DNA of 64,000 nt, taken from positions 186,001 to 250,000 of the forward strand of contig JAFPWY010000012.1 of assembly GCA_017412605.1 (NCBI GenBank), given 5' to 3'. The notes beneath the pieces were generated by a model, which saw only the letters and a list, made by a program, of their open reading frames with translations, did not search any database and was not told the origin of the DNA. Source of the stretch: Fibrobacter sp. GTDB lineage: Bacteria; Fibrobacterota; Fibrobacteria; Fibrobacterales; Fibrobacteraceae. Made by a program: the position numbers and the translations under genes. Positions 50,951-59,507 of this stretch are shown here, one piece after another; within the stretch, counting starts at the first letter, position 1; each line of letters starts with the position of its first letter.

Positions 50951-52366
50951 ATGAAATTGAAGCTAGCATTATTGCTGTCTTTTTTGCCAGTGTATGCGCT
51001 TGCCGCTCTGGATGTGTGCAAACCGGTCGGCTGGGCCACCCGCGAGGGGCGAACCGGCGGGGAATTCAGCGTGACTGGCGGCGGAAATGCCGTTCCCGAT
51101 ACCGTTAGGACTTTTTCTGACTTGCAAAAGTACGCGAAGGATTCTTCTCCGCGCGTCATCTACATCGACGGCACGCTCGGCAGTGGCTGGAGCGGCACGA
51201 CCGGCGACCGCCTGAATATCACCGCAAGCAACAAGACGATCATCGGTTTAAAGCCGGGGACGCTTTTGAAGGCTCCCATCCACATCACGAGCAAGGCGTC
51301 GAACATCATCGTGCGCAACATCGTCATCCAGGGTCCGGGCAGCAATGCCGACCAGGCGTGGGACAACCTCACCATCGAGGGCGAGGCGAAGAACATCTGG
51401 ATTGACCACTGCGAATTCTGGGACGGCCAGGACGGCAATGCCGACGTGGTGAAGGGTGCAGACAACGTAACGTTTACGTGGTGCATCTTCGGTTACAAGA
51501 AAAAGAGCTCGCACAATCTTTCGAACCTCATCGGCAGTTCCGACAACGAGCCTGTGAGCGAGGGCAAGCTCAACGTGACTTACATGTTCAACTGGTGGCA
51601 GGCCGCAAACCAGCGCAAGCCGCGTTGCCGTTACGGAAACGTGCACGTGGTGAACAACCTCCTGACTGGCGACGCAAGCATCACGAACGGGACGGACGTG
51701 CTGGGCGTTTCGGCGGGCCACATGTGTACGGTCCGTACCGAAAGGAACGTGTTCATCAACGAATCGAACCCGATTTATACCGGCAACGCGAACGGTACGG
51801 GCGTGAACGAGACTATCGACAACATCTTCACGAACTGCTCGGGCAACACGAAGGGGACGGGAAAATCCTTTACGCCGCCGTATGAATACGAAAGTTTCTT
51901 GCTCAAGGCGAGCGAGGTGGAGGCCGCCGTGAAGGCCGGTGCCGGAGCCAACCTTGAAAATCCGACCGAATGTTACAGCGCTGCCGAAGATACGACCGTG
52001 GCAGATACGGCCAAGCAAGATACGACGGTTCAAGACACGACAACGCAGGACACGGTCGTTCAGGATACGGCCTCTCGCGATACTGTCGCAAGCGATACCA
52101 TTCCACAAGATTCTGTTGTCCGCGATTCGATCCCGGAGGATACATCTTCGAATCGTATAGGTTTAAAGGTTGCTGATGTCCCTGTGCTGGGCCTTTACCG
52201 CGTGAGCCTCTTTAATACGAAGGGCGCGTTGGTGCGTCGAGTCGATGTCTTGCCTGCGAGAATCGGCGATACGGCTTGGATTACGCGGAGTTTGCCCGCA
52301 GGGGTCTATGTGATGCGAGTGAAGGCACCGGGCGTGGACCGCCGTTCCTTCGTCGTCGTCAAGTGA
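50951..52366 (+). CDS. PL1 pectate lyase with Asp/Thr repeat linker and C-terminal sorting-like domain
   Basis: This 471-residue secreted enzyme cleaves polygalacturonate by beta-elimination. The start at 50951 is nine bases behind a strong AGGGGAGAGG site and opens a signal peptide ('LKLALLLSFLPVYALAA'). The PL1 parallel beta-helix spans about 20-345: 'NKTIIGLKPGTLL', 'NIIVRNIVIQGPG', 'KNIWIDHCEFWDGQDGNADVVKGADNVTFTWCIF' and 'RKPRCRYGNVHVVNNLL' (catalytic Arg region). A linker of repeated 'QDT'/'RDT' units (about 350-400) joins a 70-residue C-terminal domain ending 'LPAGVYVMRVKAPGVDRRSFVVVK', like T9SS-type or Fibrobacter sorting domains. Terminator at 52386-52417. Confidence 0.92.
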   Translation: MKLKLALLLSFLPVYALAALDVCKPVGWATREGRTGGEFSVTGGGNAVPDTVRTFSDLQKYAKDSSPRVIYIDGTLGSGWSGTTGDRLNITASNKTIIGLKPGTLLKAPIHITSKASNIIVRNIVIQGPGSNADQAWDNLTIEGEAKNIWIDHCEFWDGQDGNADVVKGADNVTFTWCIFGYKKKSSHNLSNLIGSSDNEPVSEGKLNVTYMFNWWQAANQRKPRCRYGNVHVVNNLLTGDASITNGTDVLGVSAGHMCTVRTERNVFINESNPIYTGNANGTGVNETIDNIFTNCSGNTKGTGKSFTPPYEYESFLLKASEVEAAVKAGAGANLENPTECYSAAEDTTVADTAKQDTTVQDTTTQDTVVQDTASRDTVASDTIPQDSVVRDSIPEDTSSNRIGLKVADVPVLGLYRVSLFNTKGALVRRVDVLPARIGDTAWITRSLPAGVYVMRVKAPGVDRRSFVVVK

Positions 52367-52385
52367 GTTCTTCATACTACCTAAC

Positions 52386-52417
52386 AAAGCGCCCGGCATA
52401 ACCTGCCGGGCGCTTTT
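52386..52417 (+). terminator. Intrinsic terminator between pectate lyase and metK genes
   Basis: Perfect arms AAGCGCCCGGCA and TGCCGGGCGCTT around five bases, with a short T tail on the plus strand. It sits between convergent genes and probably serves both. Confidence 0.9.
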
Positions 52418-52459
52418 CTGTAATGAGTTGATGTCGCGGTTCAATTCCCGCGAAATTTT

Positions 52460-53650
52460 TTAGATCTTGGCGGCTTTCTTCAGAGCTTCGGCCTTGTCGG
52501 TCTTTTCCCACGTGAAGCGAGCACCCGTGCGGCCGAAGTGGCCGAGAGCGGCGGTTGCCACGTAGCCGGGCTTACGGAGGTCGAGCATCTTTTCGATGCC
52601 GGCCGGGGAGAGGTCGAAGTTCTTCGCGACAATTTCTTCGATCTTGCGGTCGTCAATCTTGCCGGTACCGAAGGTATTCACGAGCACGGAAACCGGCTTG
52701 GAGTAACCGATAGCGTAGGCGAGCTGCACTTCGCAACGGTAGGCGAGGCCGGCAGCCACGATGTTCTTTGCCACGTAGCGGGCGGCGTAAGCTGCACTGC
52801 GGTCGACCTTGGAGGGGTCCTTGCCGCTGAATGCGCCACCACCATGACGGCCCATGCCGCCGTAGGTGTCGACGATGATCTTACGGCCGGTGAGGCCGCA
52901 GTCGCCGTGCGGGCCGCCGACAACGAACTTGCCGGTCGGGTTCACGAGGTAACGGGTCTTCTTGTCCAAAAGCTTGGCCGGGATGACCTTCTTGATGAGC
53001 TTCTCGATGATTTCCTTTTCAATCACGGAGTGCTTGAGTTCCTTGCCGTTCACCTTGTCGTCGTGCTGGGTAGAGATGACGACGGTGTCGACGCGCACGG
53101 GCTTGTCGTTCTCGTCGTATTCCACGGTCACCTGGGACTTGGCATCCGGGCGCAACCACTTGATCTTCCCCTTTTCGCGGAGGTTCTGGATTTCTTCCAT
53201 GAGCTTGTGGGCGAGGCTGATCGGGAGCGGCATCAGCTCCTTCGTTTCGTTCACGGCGTAGCCGAACATCATGCCCTGGTCTCCGGCACCCTGCTTGTCG
53301 TCTTCCTTGCCTTCGGCAGCCTTGGCGTCCACGCCCTGGGCAATGTCCGGAGACTGCTTGTCCATGGCGACGAGCACGGCGCATCCCTTGTAGTCGAACT
53401 GAAGGTCCGGGTTCACGTAACCGATATTCTTGATGGTGTTGCGGGCGACTTCCTGGAAATCAACAACAGCCTTGGTGGTGATTTCGCCGGAAATGACGAC
53501 GAGGCCGGTGTTCACGAGCGTTTCGCAGGCGACACGGCTCTTGGGGTCTTGGGCGAGGCAGGCGTCGAGGATGGAGTCGGAAATCTGGTCGGCCACCTTG
53601 TCCGGATGGCCCTTGGACACGGATTCAGAAGTAAAGAGATAATGTGCCAT
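52460..53650 (-). CDS. metK: S-adenosylmethionine synthetase
   Basis: MetK makes SAM from methionine and ATP. The 396-residue protein has '[19 protein letters not shown]', '[12 protein letters not shown]' (MetK signature 1), '[21 protein letters not shown]' and '[19 protein letters not shown]' (signature 2). The ATG at 53650 follows AAGGAG and matches family starts; the frame continues upstream to 53911 but that part is untranslated leader. A sigma70-like promoter at 53743-53771 leaves a leader of about 85 bases. I see no SAM-riboswitch core in it. Confidence 0.97.
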   Translation of the reverse strand: MAHYLFTSESVSKGHPDKVADQISDSILDACLAQDPKSRVACETLVNTGLVVISGEITTKAVVDFQEVARNTIKNIGYVNPDLQFDYKGCAVLVAMDKQSPDIAQGVDAKAAEGKEDDKQGAGDQGMMFGYAVNETKELMPLPISLAHKLMEEIQNLREKGKIKWLRPDAKSQVTVEYDENDKPVRVDTVVISTQHDDKVNGKELKHSVIEKEIIEKLIKKVIPAKLLDKKTRYLVNPTGKFVVGGPHGDCGLTGRKIIVDTYGGMGRHGGGAFSGKDPSKVDRSAAYAARYVAKNIVAAGLAYRCEVQLAYAIGYSKPVSVLVNTFGTGKIDDRKIEEIVAKNFDLSPAGIEKMLDLRKPGYVATAALGHFGRTGARFTWEKTDKAEALKKAAKI

Positions 53651-53742
53651 TATGGCTCCTTGTGTTTTCGGCACCGAAAAGAATGTCGCATTTTTGAGCA
53701 TTCCCAAGTGCTGAAAAAACGGGTTTATGTTTTCTATGCATA

Positions 53743-53771
53743 AATCTACAAAAACGCATAGAGTTTGACAA
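53743..53771 (-). promoter_or_regulatory. metK promoter
   Basis: Minus strand TTGTCA (-35, 53766-53771), 17-bp spacer, TAGATT (-10, 53743-53748). Confidence 0.55.
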
Positions 53772-53852
53772 CTCCAAAAAGACGCGCTTTGGGATTTTTT
53801 TGTTAAAAAGTCTATATTGTATAGGTACAACCTTTGATTGGCAATAAGGTAT

Positions 53853-54614
53853 ATGAATATTTCTGAATTTTCCGCCTGGCTGAATGGCCTGCTCGAGCCG
53901 CAGGCCTTCAAGGACTACTGCAACAACGGCCTCAGCGTGGAGGCTTCCGACAAGGTGACCCGCATCGTGACGGGTGTTTCTTTCCGTGACCGCCTGATTG
54001 ATGCAGCCATCGAAGACGGTGCCGATTGCATCTTTGTCCACCATCCGAACGGTTTTTGGGTTAACGAGAACCGCATCCTCGTCGGGAAGTTCGGGGAGCG
54101 CATGCGCCGCCTGATGCAGCACGGTATCTCGCTGTACGGCTACCACCTGCCGCTCGACGGCCAGCCGGAGTTCGGCAACAACGCGCTTATCGCGAAGGCG
54201 CTCGGCCTCAAGGTGGTCGAGGGGTTCATGGTCGAGGGCGAGAAGCCTGTCGGCTGGATAGGGGAGTTCGATTCCCCGGTTTCCCGCGAGGCGTTCGTCG
54301 CAATTGCAAACCGAGCCTTCGAGCATGGGGTCCAGAACGCCCTGATGTATGGCTCGGATTCCATCCGCAGGGTCGCTATCTGCAGCGGCAGCGGGGCTAG
54401 CGGCATCGAAGAGGCCGTGAAGCTCGGCTGCGACGCCTTTATCACCGGCGATATCAAGGAATCCGTCCCCATCCTGTGCGAGGAAATGGGCTTCAACCTG
54501 ATCTCGGCGGGGCACCACCGCACCGAGATTTTCGGCGTCCGCGCCCTGGCCGATAAGGTCCAGAAAGACCTCGGGATCCCCGCCAGGTTCGTCGACATCG
54601 ACAACCCCGTCTAG
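53853..54614 (+). CDS. Nif3-like dinuclear metal center protein
   Basis: This 253-residue protein of the Nif3/YbgI family is annotated in some databases as GTP cyclohydrolase 1 type 2; the true cellular role is uncertain. Metal-binding positions are visible as 'FVHHPNGFW', 'GYHLPLDG' and the C-terminal '[11 protein letters not shown]', with the typical '[23 protein letters not shown]'. Length matches the short, single-domain form. The ATG at 53853 follows an AAGG site; a TTG five codons upstream is less likely. Divergent from metK; 'ctatattgtata' near 53812-53823 is its probable -10 region. Confidence 0.92.
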   Translation: MNISEFSAWLNGLLEPQAFKDYCNNGLSVEASDKVTRIVTGVSFRDRLIDAAIEDGADCIFVHHPNGFWVNENRILVGKFGERMRRLMQHGISLYGYHLPLDGQPEFGNNALIAKALGLKVVEGFMVEGEKPVGWIGEFDSPVSREAFVAIANRAFEHGVQNALMYGSDSIRRVAICSGSGASGIEEAVKLGCDAFITGDIKESVPILCEEMGFNLISAGHHRTEIFGVRALADKVQKDLGIPARFVDIDNPV

Positions 54615-54689
54615 GGTTTCCCCTGTTAGGCAGGTCACAAAAAATTCATTTTTTGACGATTTTTGCTCCTGGACCCCATTTTTTATGTA

Positions 54690-54706
54690 TATTCCAAATT
54701 GGAATA
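54690..54706 (+). promoter_or_regulatory. Perfect 17-bp palindrome upstream of the PadR gene
   Basis: TATTCCAA and TTGGAATA around a central A, 40 bp before the PadR ATG. This is a plausible autoregulatory operator. Confidence 0.55.
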
Positions 54707-54746
54707 GGCTAAAAATTGTGCCTGTTGTCGAATAGAAGGTACACTT

Positions 54747-55343
54747 ATGAATCGATACGACCTTGTCCTTTTGGGGCTCATTCTGGAACATGAACGGAGT
54801 GGGTACGATATCATAACCGAAGTCCGCGTCCGCGAACTGGACCGCTGGGCAAAAATCAGCACGTCTACCATCTACAACCGCCTGATTACGCTGGAAAAGA
54901 ACGGCTGCATTGTCGGCCATGCCGAACGCGACGGCAACAGGCCCGAACGCATGGTTTTCAACATCACGGACAAGGGCAGGGAAGTCCTCCGCAAGGAGGT
55001 CCTCAAGCATTTGACCGGTTTCAACGACGACCCGAGGACACTCGGCTTCGCCTTCCTGTATGGTGCCGAGAACAAGGAACTCATCCGCACCCTGGAGGCT
55101 CACGAACGCCGCCTGGTGCAAGAAATCGAGAACCTCGAGAAGATGATTGCCGAAGAACCGCGCCCGACTTTGTTTGCCGAAGGCCCGTTCCTGAACTGCA
55201 TGAGCCGCGACCACATTCTGGTGGAACTCAAGTATGTGCGCGCCGCTATCGGAATCTTGCGCGATCCGGTTCGCAACAAGAAACTCGACGGCTACTTCTA
55301 CATCAACTTTGGAAACCGCGATTTTGTGAATAAGAAAGACTAG
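54747..55343 (+). CDS. PadR-family transcriptional regulator
   Basis: This 198-residue regulator has the PadR winged helix at residues 1-75 ('LVLLGLILEHERSGYDIITEVRVREL', 'STSTIYNRLITLEKNGCIVGH', 'ERMVFNITDKGREVLR'). A C-terminal helical dimerisation arm follows ('LIRTLEAHERRLVQEIENLEKMI', 'ILVELKYVRAAIGIL'), the Vir_act_alpha_C arrangement. PadR proteins are usually repressors relieved by small hydrophobic ligands or stress. The palindrome at 54690-54706 is the candidate operator. The next gene, GH94 phosphorylase, has its own T-tract/TATATT promoter 8 bp behind this stop. Confidence 0.93.
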   Translation: MNRYDLVLLGLILEHERSGYDIITEVRVRELDRWAKISTSTIYNRLITLEKNGCIVGHAERDGNRPERMVFNITDKGREVLRKEVLKHLTGFNDDPRTLGFAFLYGAENKELIRTLEAHERRLVQEIENLEKMIAEEPRPTLFAEGPFLNCMSRDHILVELKYVRAAIGILRDPVRNKKLDGYFYINFGNRDFVNKKD

Positions 55344-55357
55344 TTTTTTTCTATATT
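55344..55357 (+). promoter_or_regulatory. T-tract/TATATT promoter of the GH94 gene
   Basis: Seven T, C, TATATT (55352-55357), about 40 bp before the ATG. The flanking sequence TATATTTA-N3-CCGGAA is nearly repeated before the foldase gene at 58459. Confidence 0.6.
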
Positions 55358-55396
55358 TACACCCGGAATTTAACAACCCCCTCTTACGGAGAAACA

Positions 55397-57919
55397 ATGG
55401 CTACAAAACAGACCAAGAAGAGCGCCCCGAAGGCCGCCAAGAAGGTTGCAGCAAAGACTGCAGCAAAGTACGGCTACTTTGATGACGCCAAGAAAGAATA
55501 CGTGCTCACCACGCCGGCAACCCCGATCAAGTGGTGCAACTATGTTGGTACTTTGAACTTTGGTGGTATCGTGGATACTACTGGCGGTACCCTCGTTTGC
55601 AAGGGCGACCCGGCCCTGAACCGTATCACCAAGTACATCGCCCAGATGCCTTGCTCTGACTTTAAGGCCAGCACCATCTATATCCGCGTGAAGAACGCCA
55701 AGGGTTACACCGTGTTCTCTCCGTTCGTGGTTCCGACTCTCACCAAGATGAAGAAGTGGGAATGCCACGTGGGTCTTTCTTACATGCGCTGGATCGCCGA
55801 ATGCGAAGGCCTCCGTACGCAGGTGACGATTTTCGTTCCGACCGGCTCCAACACTCTCCTCCAGGACATCCAGGTCACGAACCTCGACAAGGCTTCCAAG
55901 GAAGTGGACATTATCCCGGTTTATGAATTCAGCCACTTCGAAGCTGAAAAGCAGCTCACGAACGCCGACTGGGTCCCGCAGACCATGACCCTCAAGGGCC
56001 ACTGGGAAAAGGACGGCCACGTGGTGCTCGAACAGTACGCTTACATGAAGCGTGACTTCGCCGTGAACTACGTGACCGCTAACTGCAAGGTCGGTAGCTT
56101 CGATGGCGACCGCCGCGTGTTCCTCGGCGCAAACGAAATGGGTTCCTGGGCCGCTCCGCTCAGCCTCGCCAACAAAGAACTTTCCAACAGCGAATGCGAC
56201 CGTGGCGACAACATTGCCGCTCTCATGATCCACGCTGGCAAGATTGCCGCCGGCAAGACCTTCCGCACCTGCACCCAGCTCGGTCAGGAACAGAGCCTGA
56301 AGGTTGCTGCCAAGGCAATCAAGAAGTACCGCGACTTGAAGAACGTCGACAAGGCTTTCGACGAACTCGCCAAGTTCTGGGAAAAGTACCTCTCTACGAT
56401 CCAGGTGCAGACTCCGGATGCAGCGTTCAACTCCATGGTGAACGTGCACAATCCGCGTCAGTGCCACACTACCAAGAACTGGAGCCGCTACCTGTCCCTG
56501 TATCAGCTGGGCTACGGCACCAGCCGCGGTATCGGTTACCGTGACTCCAGCCAGGACCTTATGGGCGTGATGAGCCACATGCCGGAAGAAGCATTGGAAC
56601 TCGCCTTGAACCTGCTCTCTGTGCAGCGTCCGGAAGGTAACGCCATGCACCAGTACGCTCCGCTTGCCCTTGCCGAAGACAACGGCAACGAAGCTAACGC
56701 CGGTGACTCCCGCGAAAAGAAGGGCGTGCTCGACGAAAACGGCAACCCGGCTTACGCTGACTGGTACGGCGACGACCACCTGTGGATCGTTCTCACTATT
56801 GCAAACTACCTCAAGGAAACCGGCAACATGGACCTCCTCAAGAAGGAAGTTCCGTTCTACGAAGCCGGCAAGAAGCGCGCTCAGCGTGAAAAGGGCACTG
56901 TGCTCGAACACCTCAAGCGTTCTCTCAACTTTACCCGTACTCACCTCGGTAAGCACGGCCTTCCGCTCCTCGGCTTTGCCGACTGGAACGACTGCATGAA
57001 CTTGCCGCTCGGTGCAGAATCCTCCTTCAACACGGGCCTGTATGCTAAGGCTCTCCTTGAAATGATGGACATCTGTGAAGCTCTCGGCGACACCAAGTCT
57101 GTCGAAATGTACAAGGGCTGGTACGAAGACGTGAAGAAGGCCTTCAATGACTGCGCTTGGGACGGCAAGTGGTGGGTCCGCTGGTTCGACAAGCAGGGCA
57201 ACGCCTACGGCACCAACAAGGCCAAGTACGGCAAGATTTACTGCAACAGCCAGTCCTGGTCTGTGATTTCTGGCATTGCTACTGGCGACCGCGCAGTACA
57301 GGGCATGGACAGCCTGAACAAGCTCCTCAACACCGCCAACGGCGTGAAGAGCTCTACTCCGGGCTACCGCGGCTTCGACCCGAACGTGGGTGGCATCTCC
57401 ACTTATCCTCCTGGAGCCAAGGAAAACGGCGGTATCTTCCTCCACACCAACCCGTGGGTGATGATTGCCGAAACGATTCTCGGCCGTGGCGACAAGGCCT
57501 TCCAGTATTACAGCCAAATTAACCCGGCTGCCAAGAACACCAAGCTCGACGAGTTCGAATCTGAACCGTATTGCTATCCGCAGAACATCCTCGGTGACGA
57601 ACACAAGCAGTTCGGTATGGGCCGTAACGCATGGCTCTCCGGCACCAGCTCCTGGACCTACCAGGCTGCCACCCAGTTCATCATCGGTGTCCGCGCCAGC
57701 TTCAAGGGCCTCATCGTGAACCCCTGCATCCCCTCCAAGTGGGACGGCTTCAAGGTGACCCGCAAGTTCCGCGGCGCTACCTACGAAATCGAAGTGAAGA
57801 ACCCGAAGCACGTGTGCAAGGGTGTCGCCGAGATGATCGTCGATGGCAAGAAGATTGACGCGGATGTTGCCCCAATCTTCACAAAGGGTACTCATAAAGT
57901 AGTGGTTACCCTCGGATAG
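55397..57919 (+). CDS. GH94 glycoside phosphorylase, probable cellobiose phosphorylase
   Basis: This 840-residue GH94 enzyme phosphorolyses a beta-linked disaccharide, most likely cellobiose, to glucose 1-phosphate and glucose, saving ATP during cellulose use. Visible landmarks are the N-terminal beta-sandwich ('SYMRWIAECEGLRTQVTIFVP'), 'GYGTSRGIGYRDSSQDLMG', 'ADWYGDDHLWIVL', the catalytic 'DWNDCMN' (residues 529-535, general acid Asp-532) and 'GKIYCNSQSWSVISGIA'. A close GH94 relative acting on chitobiose or cellodextrin is possible. The first 24 residues are Lys/Ala-rich ('TKQTKKSAPKAAKKVAAKT'), look disordered and are not part of the family. There is no signal peptide, so it is cytoplasmic. 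Strong codon bias suggests high expression. Confidence 0.93.
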   Translation: MATKQTKKSAPKAAKKVAAKTAAKYGYFDDAKKEYVLTTPATPIKWCNYVGTLNFGGIVDTTGGTLVCKGDPALNRITKYIAQMPCSDFKASTIYIRVKNAKGYTVFSPFVVPTLTKMKKWECHVGLSYMRWIAECEGLRTQVTIFVPTGSNTLLQDIQVTNLDKASKEVDIIPVYEFSHFEAEKQLTNADWVPQTMTLKGHWEKDGHVVLEQYAYMKRDFAVNYVTANCKVGSFDGDRRVFLGANEMGSWAAPLSLANKELSNSECDRGDNIAALMIHAGKIAAGKTFRTCTQLGQEQSLKVAAKAIKKYRDLKNVDKAFDELAKFWEKYLSTIQVQTPDAAFNSMVNVHNPRQCHTTKNWSRYLSLYQLGYGTSRGIGYRDSSQDLMGVMSHMPEEALELALNLLSVQRPEGNAMHQYAPLALAEDNGNEANAGDSREKKGVLDENGNPAYADWYGDDHLWIVLTIANYLKETGNMDLLKKEVPFYEAGKKRAQREKGTVLEHLKRSLNFTRTHLGKHGLPLLGFADWNDCMNLPLGAESSFNTGLYAKALLEMMDICEALGDTKSVEMYKGWYEDVKKAFNDCAWDGKWWVRWFDKQGNAYGTNKAKYGKIYCNSQSWSVISGIATGDRAVQGMDSLNKLLNTANGVKSSTPGYRGFDPNVGGISTYPPGAKENGGIFLHTNPWVMIAETILGRGDKAFQYYSQINPAAKNTKLDEFESEPYCYPQNILGDEHKQFGMGRNAWLSGTSSWTYQAATQFIIGVRASFKGLIVNPCIPSKWDGFKVTRKFRGATYEIEVKNPKHVCKGVAEMIVDGKKIDADVAPIFTKGTHKVVVTLG

Positions 57920-57952
57920 AAACGCATATAGCCGTCGCGATAGTGCGTCACA

Positions 57953-58102
57953 CTCGCCCTCACGTACGTGAGTACGCTACGGGCGAGCGTTCTACTGAGA
58001 CTCCGCACTTCAGTGCGGGAAATGGGCGTAGCCCATTGTTCGTCGAAGGATGTCGTAATCCAATCTTGTCGGAAACTTGTTTCCGTTACAAGATTGAGAT
58101 TA
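57953..58102. repeat. Cluster of four perfect hairpins
   Basis: Arms at 57953-57959/57981-57987 (CTCGCCC/GGGCGAG, enclosing the palindrome TCACGTACGTGA), 58003-58009/58012-58018 (CCGCACT/AGTGCGG), 58021-58027/58031-58037 (AATGGGC/GCCCATT), and 58061-58069/58088-58096 (CAATCTTGT/ACAAGATTG, enclosing GGAAAC/GTTTCC). No gene overlaps them. They may be mobile palindromic units or a structured RNA. Confidence 0.7.
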
Positions 58103-58177
58103 GGACCTGCTCTCGCTAGGCTCTCTGCGTTTCTCGAAAGAGGAAGTTGATTCTAATTTCAAATTCGAGTTTTTAGG

Positions 58178-58202
58178 TCCGCCTCTCACGGGGCGGATTT
58201 TT
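58178..58202 (+). terminator. Intrinsic terminator behind the hairpin cluster
   Basis: TCCGCC (58178-58183) and GGCGGA (58192-58197) with a five-T tail. It ends transcription from the GH94 gene or from the hairpin cluster. Confidence 0.75.
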
Positions 58203-58385
58203 GTCTATATCAATTGATTTGGAAATTAACTTGTCTGAAATTGTGCTGGGAATAATGGCTATAGGTATGGCTACTATATATCCCTGTTGGATAGCCTTTT
58301 TGTTGATCCGGATGATATAGAAAGAGACCTTTACGAAGTCAACATGGGTTTTCGGCTCTCTTTAACGCTCTGTTTCATTGGTTAA
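58203..58385. other. Intergenic stretch with no supported gene
   Basis: AT-rich DNA with two possible stems: GGCTAT/ATAGCC followed by five T (about 58257-58309) and AAAGAGA/TCTCTTT (about 58321-58365). No open frame of note. A small RNA is possible but unproven. Confidence 0.4.
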
Positions 58386-58420
58386 GCGGGAAATTGCTTG
58401 GTCGTTTTTCCCGCCTTTTT
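58386..58420 (+). terminator. Terminator-like hairpin upstream of the foldase gene
   Basis: GCGGGAAA (58386-58393) and TTTCCCGC (58407-58414), then cttttt. The T-tail leads directly into the TATATT box of the next promoter. Confidence 0.65.
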
Positions 58421-58427
58421 CTATATT
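58415..58427 (+). promoter_or_regulatory. T-tract/TATATT promoter of the foldase gene
   Basis: Five T, C, TATATT (58422-58427), 31 bp before the ATG at 58459. The T-tract is shared with the hairpin tail at 58415-58420. Confidence 0.55.
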
Positions 58428-58458
58428 TAAGCCGGAAATTTTTTAAAAAGGATAGATA

Positions 58459-59463
58459 ATGTCTATTAATTTTATTTCTCGTAGTGTGTTAGCCGTGGCC
58501 ATGGTCGCGGGTGTTGCTTCTGCACAGCTTCTCAATAGCAAGAGCATGGACGTGATTCGCGTCGAAAAGGTGGGTATTTCCGCTGGCAAGATTGATAGTC
58601 TTGCCCAGATGCTCGGTCAGCAGCAGGCTCCTGGCAAAAAGCTCAACGAAGAAATGATGACGCAGCTCCGCTATGCTGTGATTGACAATCTTGTCGGCCA
58701 GGAACTGGTTAAGCTCGAATGCAAGAAGCAGGGCATCAAGGTTTCCGCCGCCAAGGTGGACAGCGTTTCCAAGCTCTTCAAGGCCCAGTTCGGCAGCGAA
58801 GAAGTCTTCCAGAAGGAACTGAAGAAGTCCCACACGACTCCGGAGCAGTTCAAGTCCAAGATCGAGGACCAGCTCAAGAGCGAAATCCTCCTCGAGAAGA
58901 ACGTCCCGTACCCGAAGGACCCGACCGAAAAGCAGCGTGAAGCTTACTGGGAACTCAACAAGGGCAAGGTCCAGATTAACGACACGATTAGCGGTGCCCG
59001 CATCTTCATCAGCACGAAGGGCAAGTCCGCTCAGGAAATCAGCGACGCCAAGGATATGCTGAAGGGCCTCGCCGCCCAGGTGCGTTCCAAGAAGGCTACG
59101 TTTGCCCAGCTCGCCGCCATGTACAGCGACGACAAGGATGCCAAGAAGACCGGCGGCGTGATGAACAAGTTCGTTGCCAAGAGCAAGGGCGATGTCTTTG
59201 CCAAGGCCGTTGCCAAGATCAAGGTTGGCGAAATGACCGATGTCATGACCGAGAAGGACGGCGTTTCCATCTTCATGCTCACCGAACGTAACGACGGCAA
59301 GTACGAAAGCTACAAGTTCCAGATTGACTACATCCTCCGCGTGCAGGCCGAGCAGGAACGCCAGATGAAGCTCAAGGCTTATCTCGACGGTCTTGGAAAG
59401 GTCTACAAGGTGCAGTACATCGACAAGAAGTACATGCCGCCTGAGGCCATTGGCGCCAATTAG
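58459..59463 (+). CDS. SurA/PpiC-like peptidyl-prolyl isomerase
   Basis: This 334-residue periplasmic foldase has a signal peptide ('SVLAVAMVAGVASAQ') and a SurA-type helical N-terminal region ('RYAVIDNLVGQELVKLECKKQGIKV', 'TPEQFKSKIEDQLKSEILLEK'). A parvulin-like domain covers about 170-280 ('SGARIFISTKGKSAQEISDAKDML', 'TFAQLAAMYSDDKDAKKTGGVMNKF', 'GEMTDVMTEKDGVSIFML'). It probably assists outer membrane protein folding. Whether the parvulin active site is functional is unclear. A GGGCGCC hairpin separates it from prfB, 44 bp downstream. Confidence 0.9.
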   Translation: MSINFISRSVLAVAMVAGVASAQLLNSKSMDVIRVEKVGISAGKIDSLAQMLGQQQAPGKKLNEEMMTQLRYAVIDNLVGQELVKLECKKQGIKVSAAKVDSVSKLFKAQFGSEEVFQKELKKSHTTPEQFKSKIEDQLKSEILLEKNVPYPKDPTEKQREAYWELNKGKVQINDTISGARIFISTKGKSAQEISDAKDMLKGLAAQVRSKKATFAQLAAMYSDDKDAKKTGGVMNKFVAKSKGDVFAKAVAKIKVGEMTDVMTEKDGVSIFMLTERNDGKYESYKFQIDYILRVQAEQERQMKLKAYLDGLGKVYKVQYIDKKYMPPEAIGAN

Positions 59464-59473
59464 TATTGAGATT

Positions 59474-59496
59474 GGGCGCCTGGCAAGGCGCCCTTT
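59474..59496 (+). terminator. Weak intrinsic terminator between the foldase gene and prfB
   Basis: GGGCGCC (59474-59480) and GGCGCCC (59487-59493) with only three T. Partial read-through into prfB is likely. Confidence 0.55.
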
Positions 59497-59507
59497 GAGG
59501 AACGACG

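Noticed and set aside
53651-53742. SAM riboswitch in the metK leader
   Set aside because: The leader is short and AT-rich and I could not find the conserved cores or pairing of known SAM riboswitch classes.
53651-53911. N-terminal extension of MetK
   Set aside because: The family start and AAGGAG site are at 53650, and the promoter lies inside the extension.
55370-57895. An 841-residue open frame antisense to the GH94 gene
   Set aside because: It mirrors the strongly biased codons of the GH94 gene, shows no protein family and no RBS. It is a shadow of the real gene.
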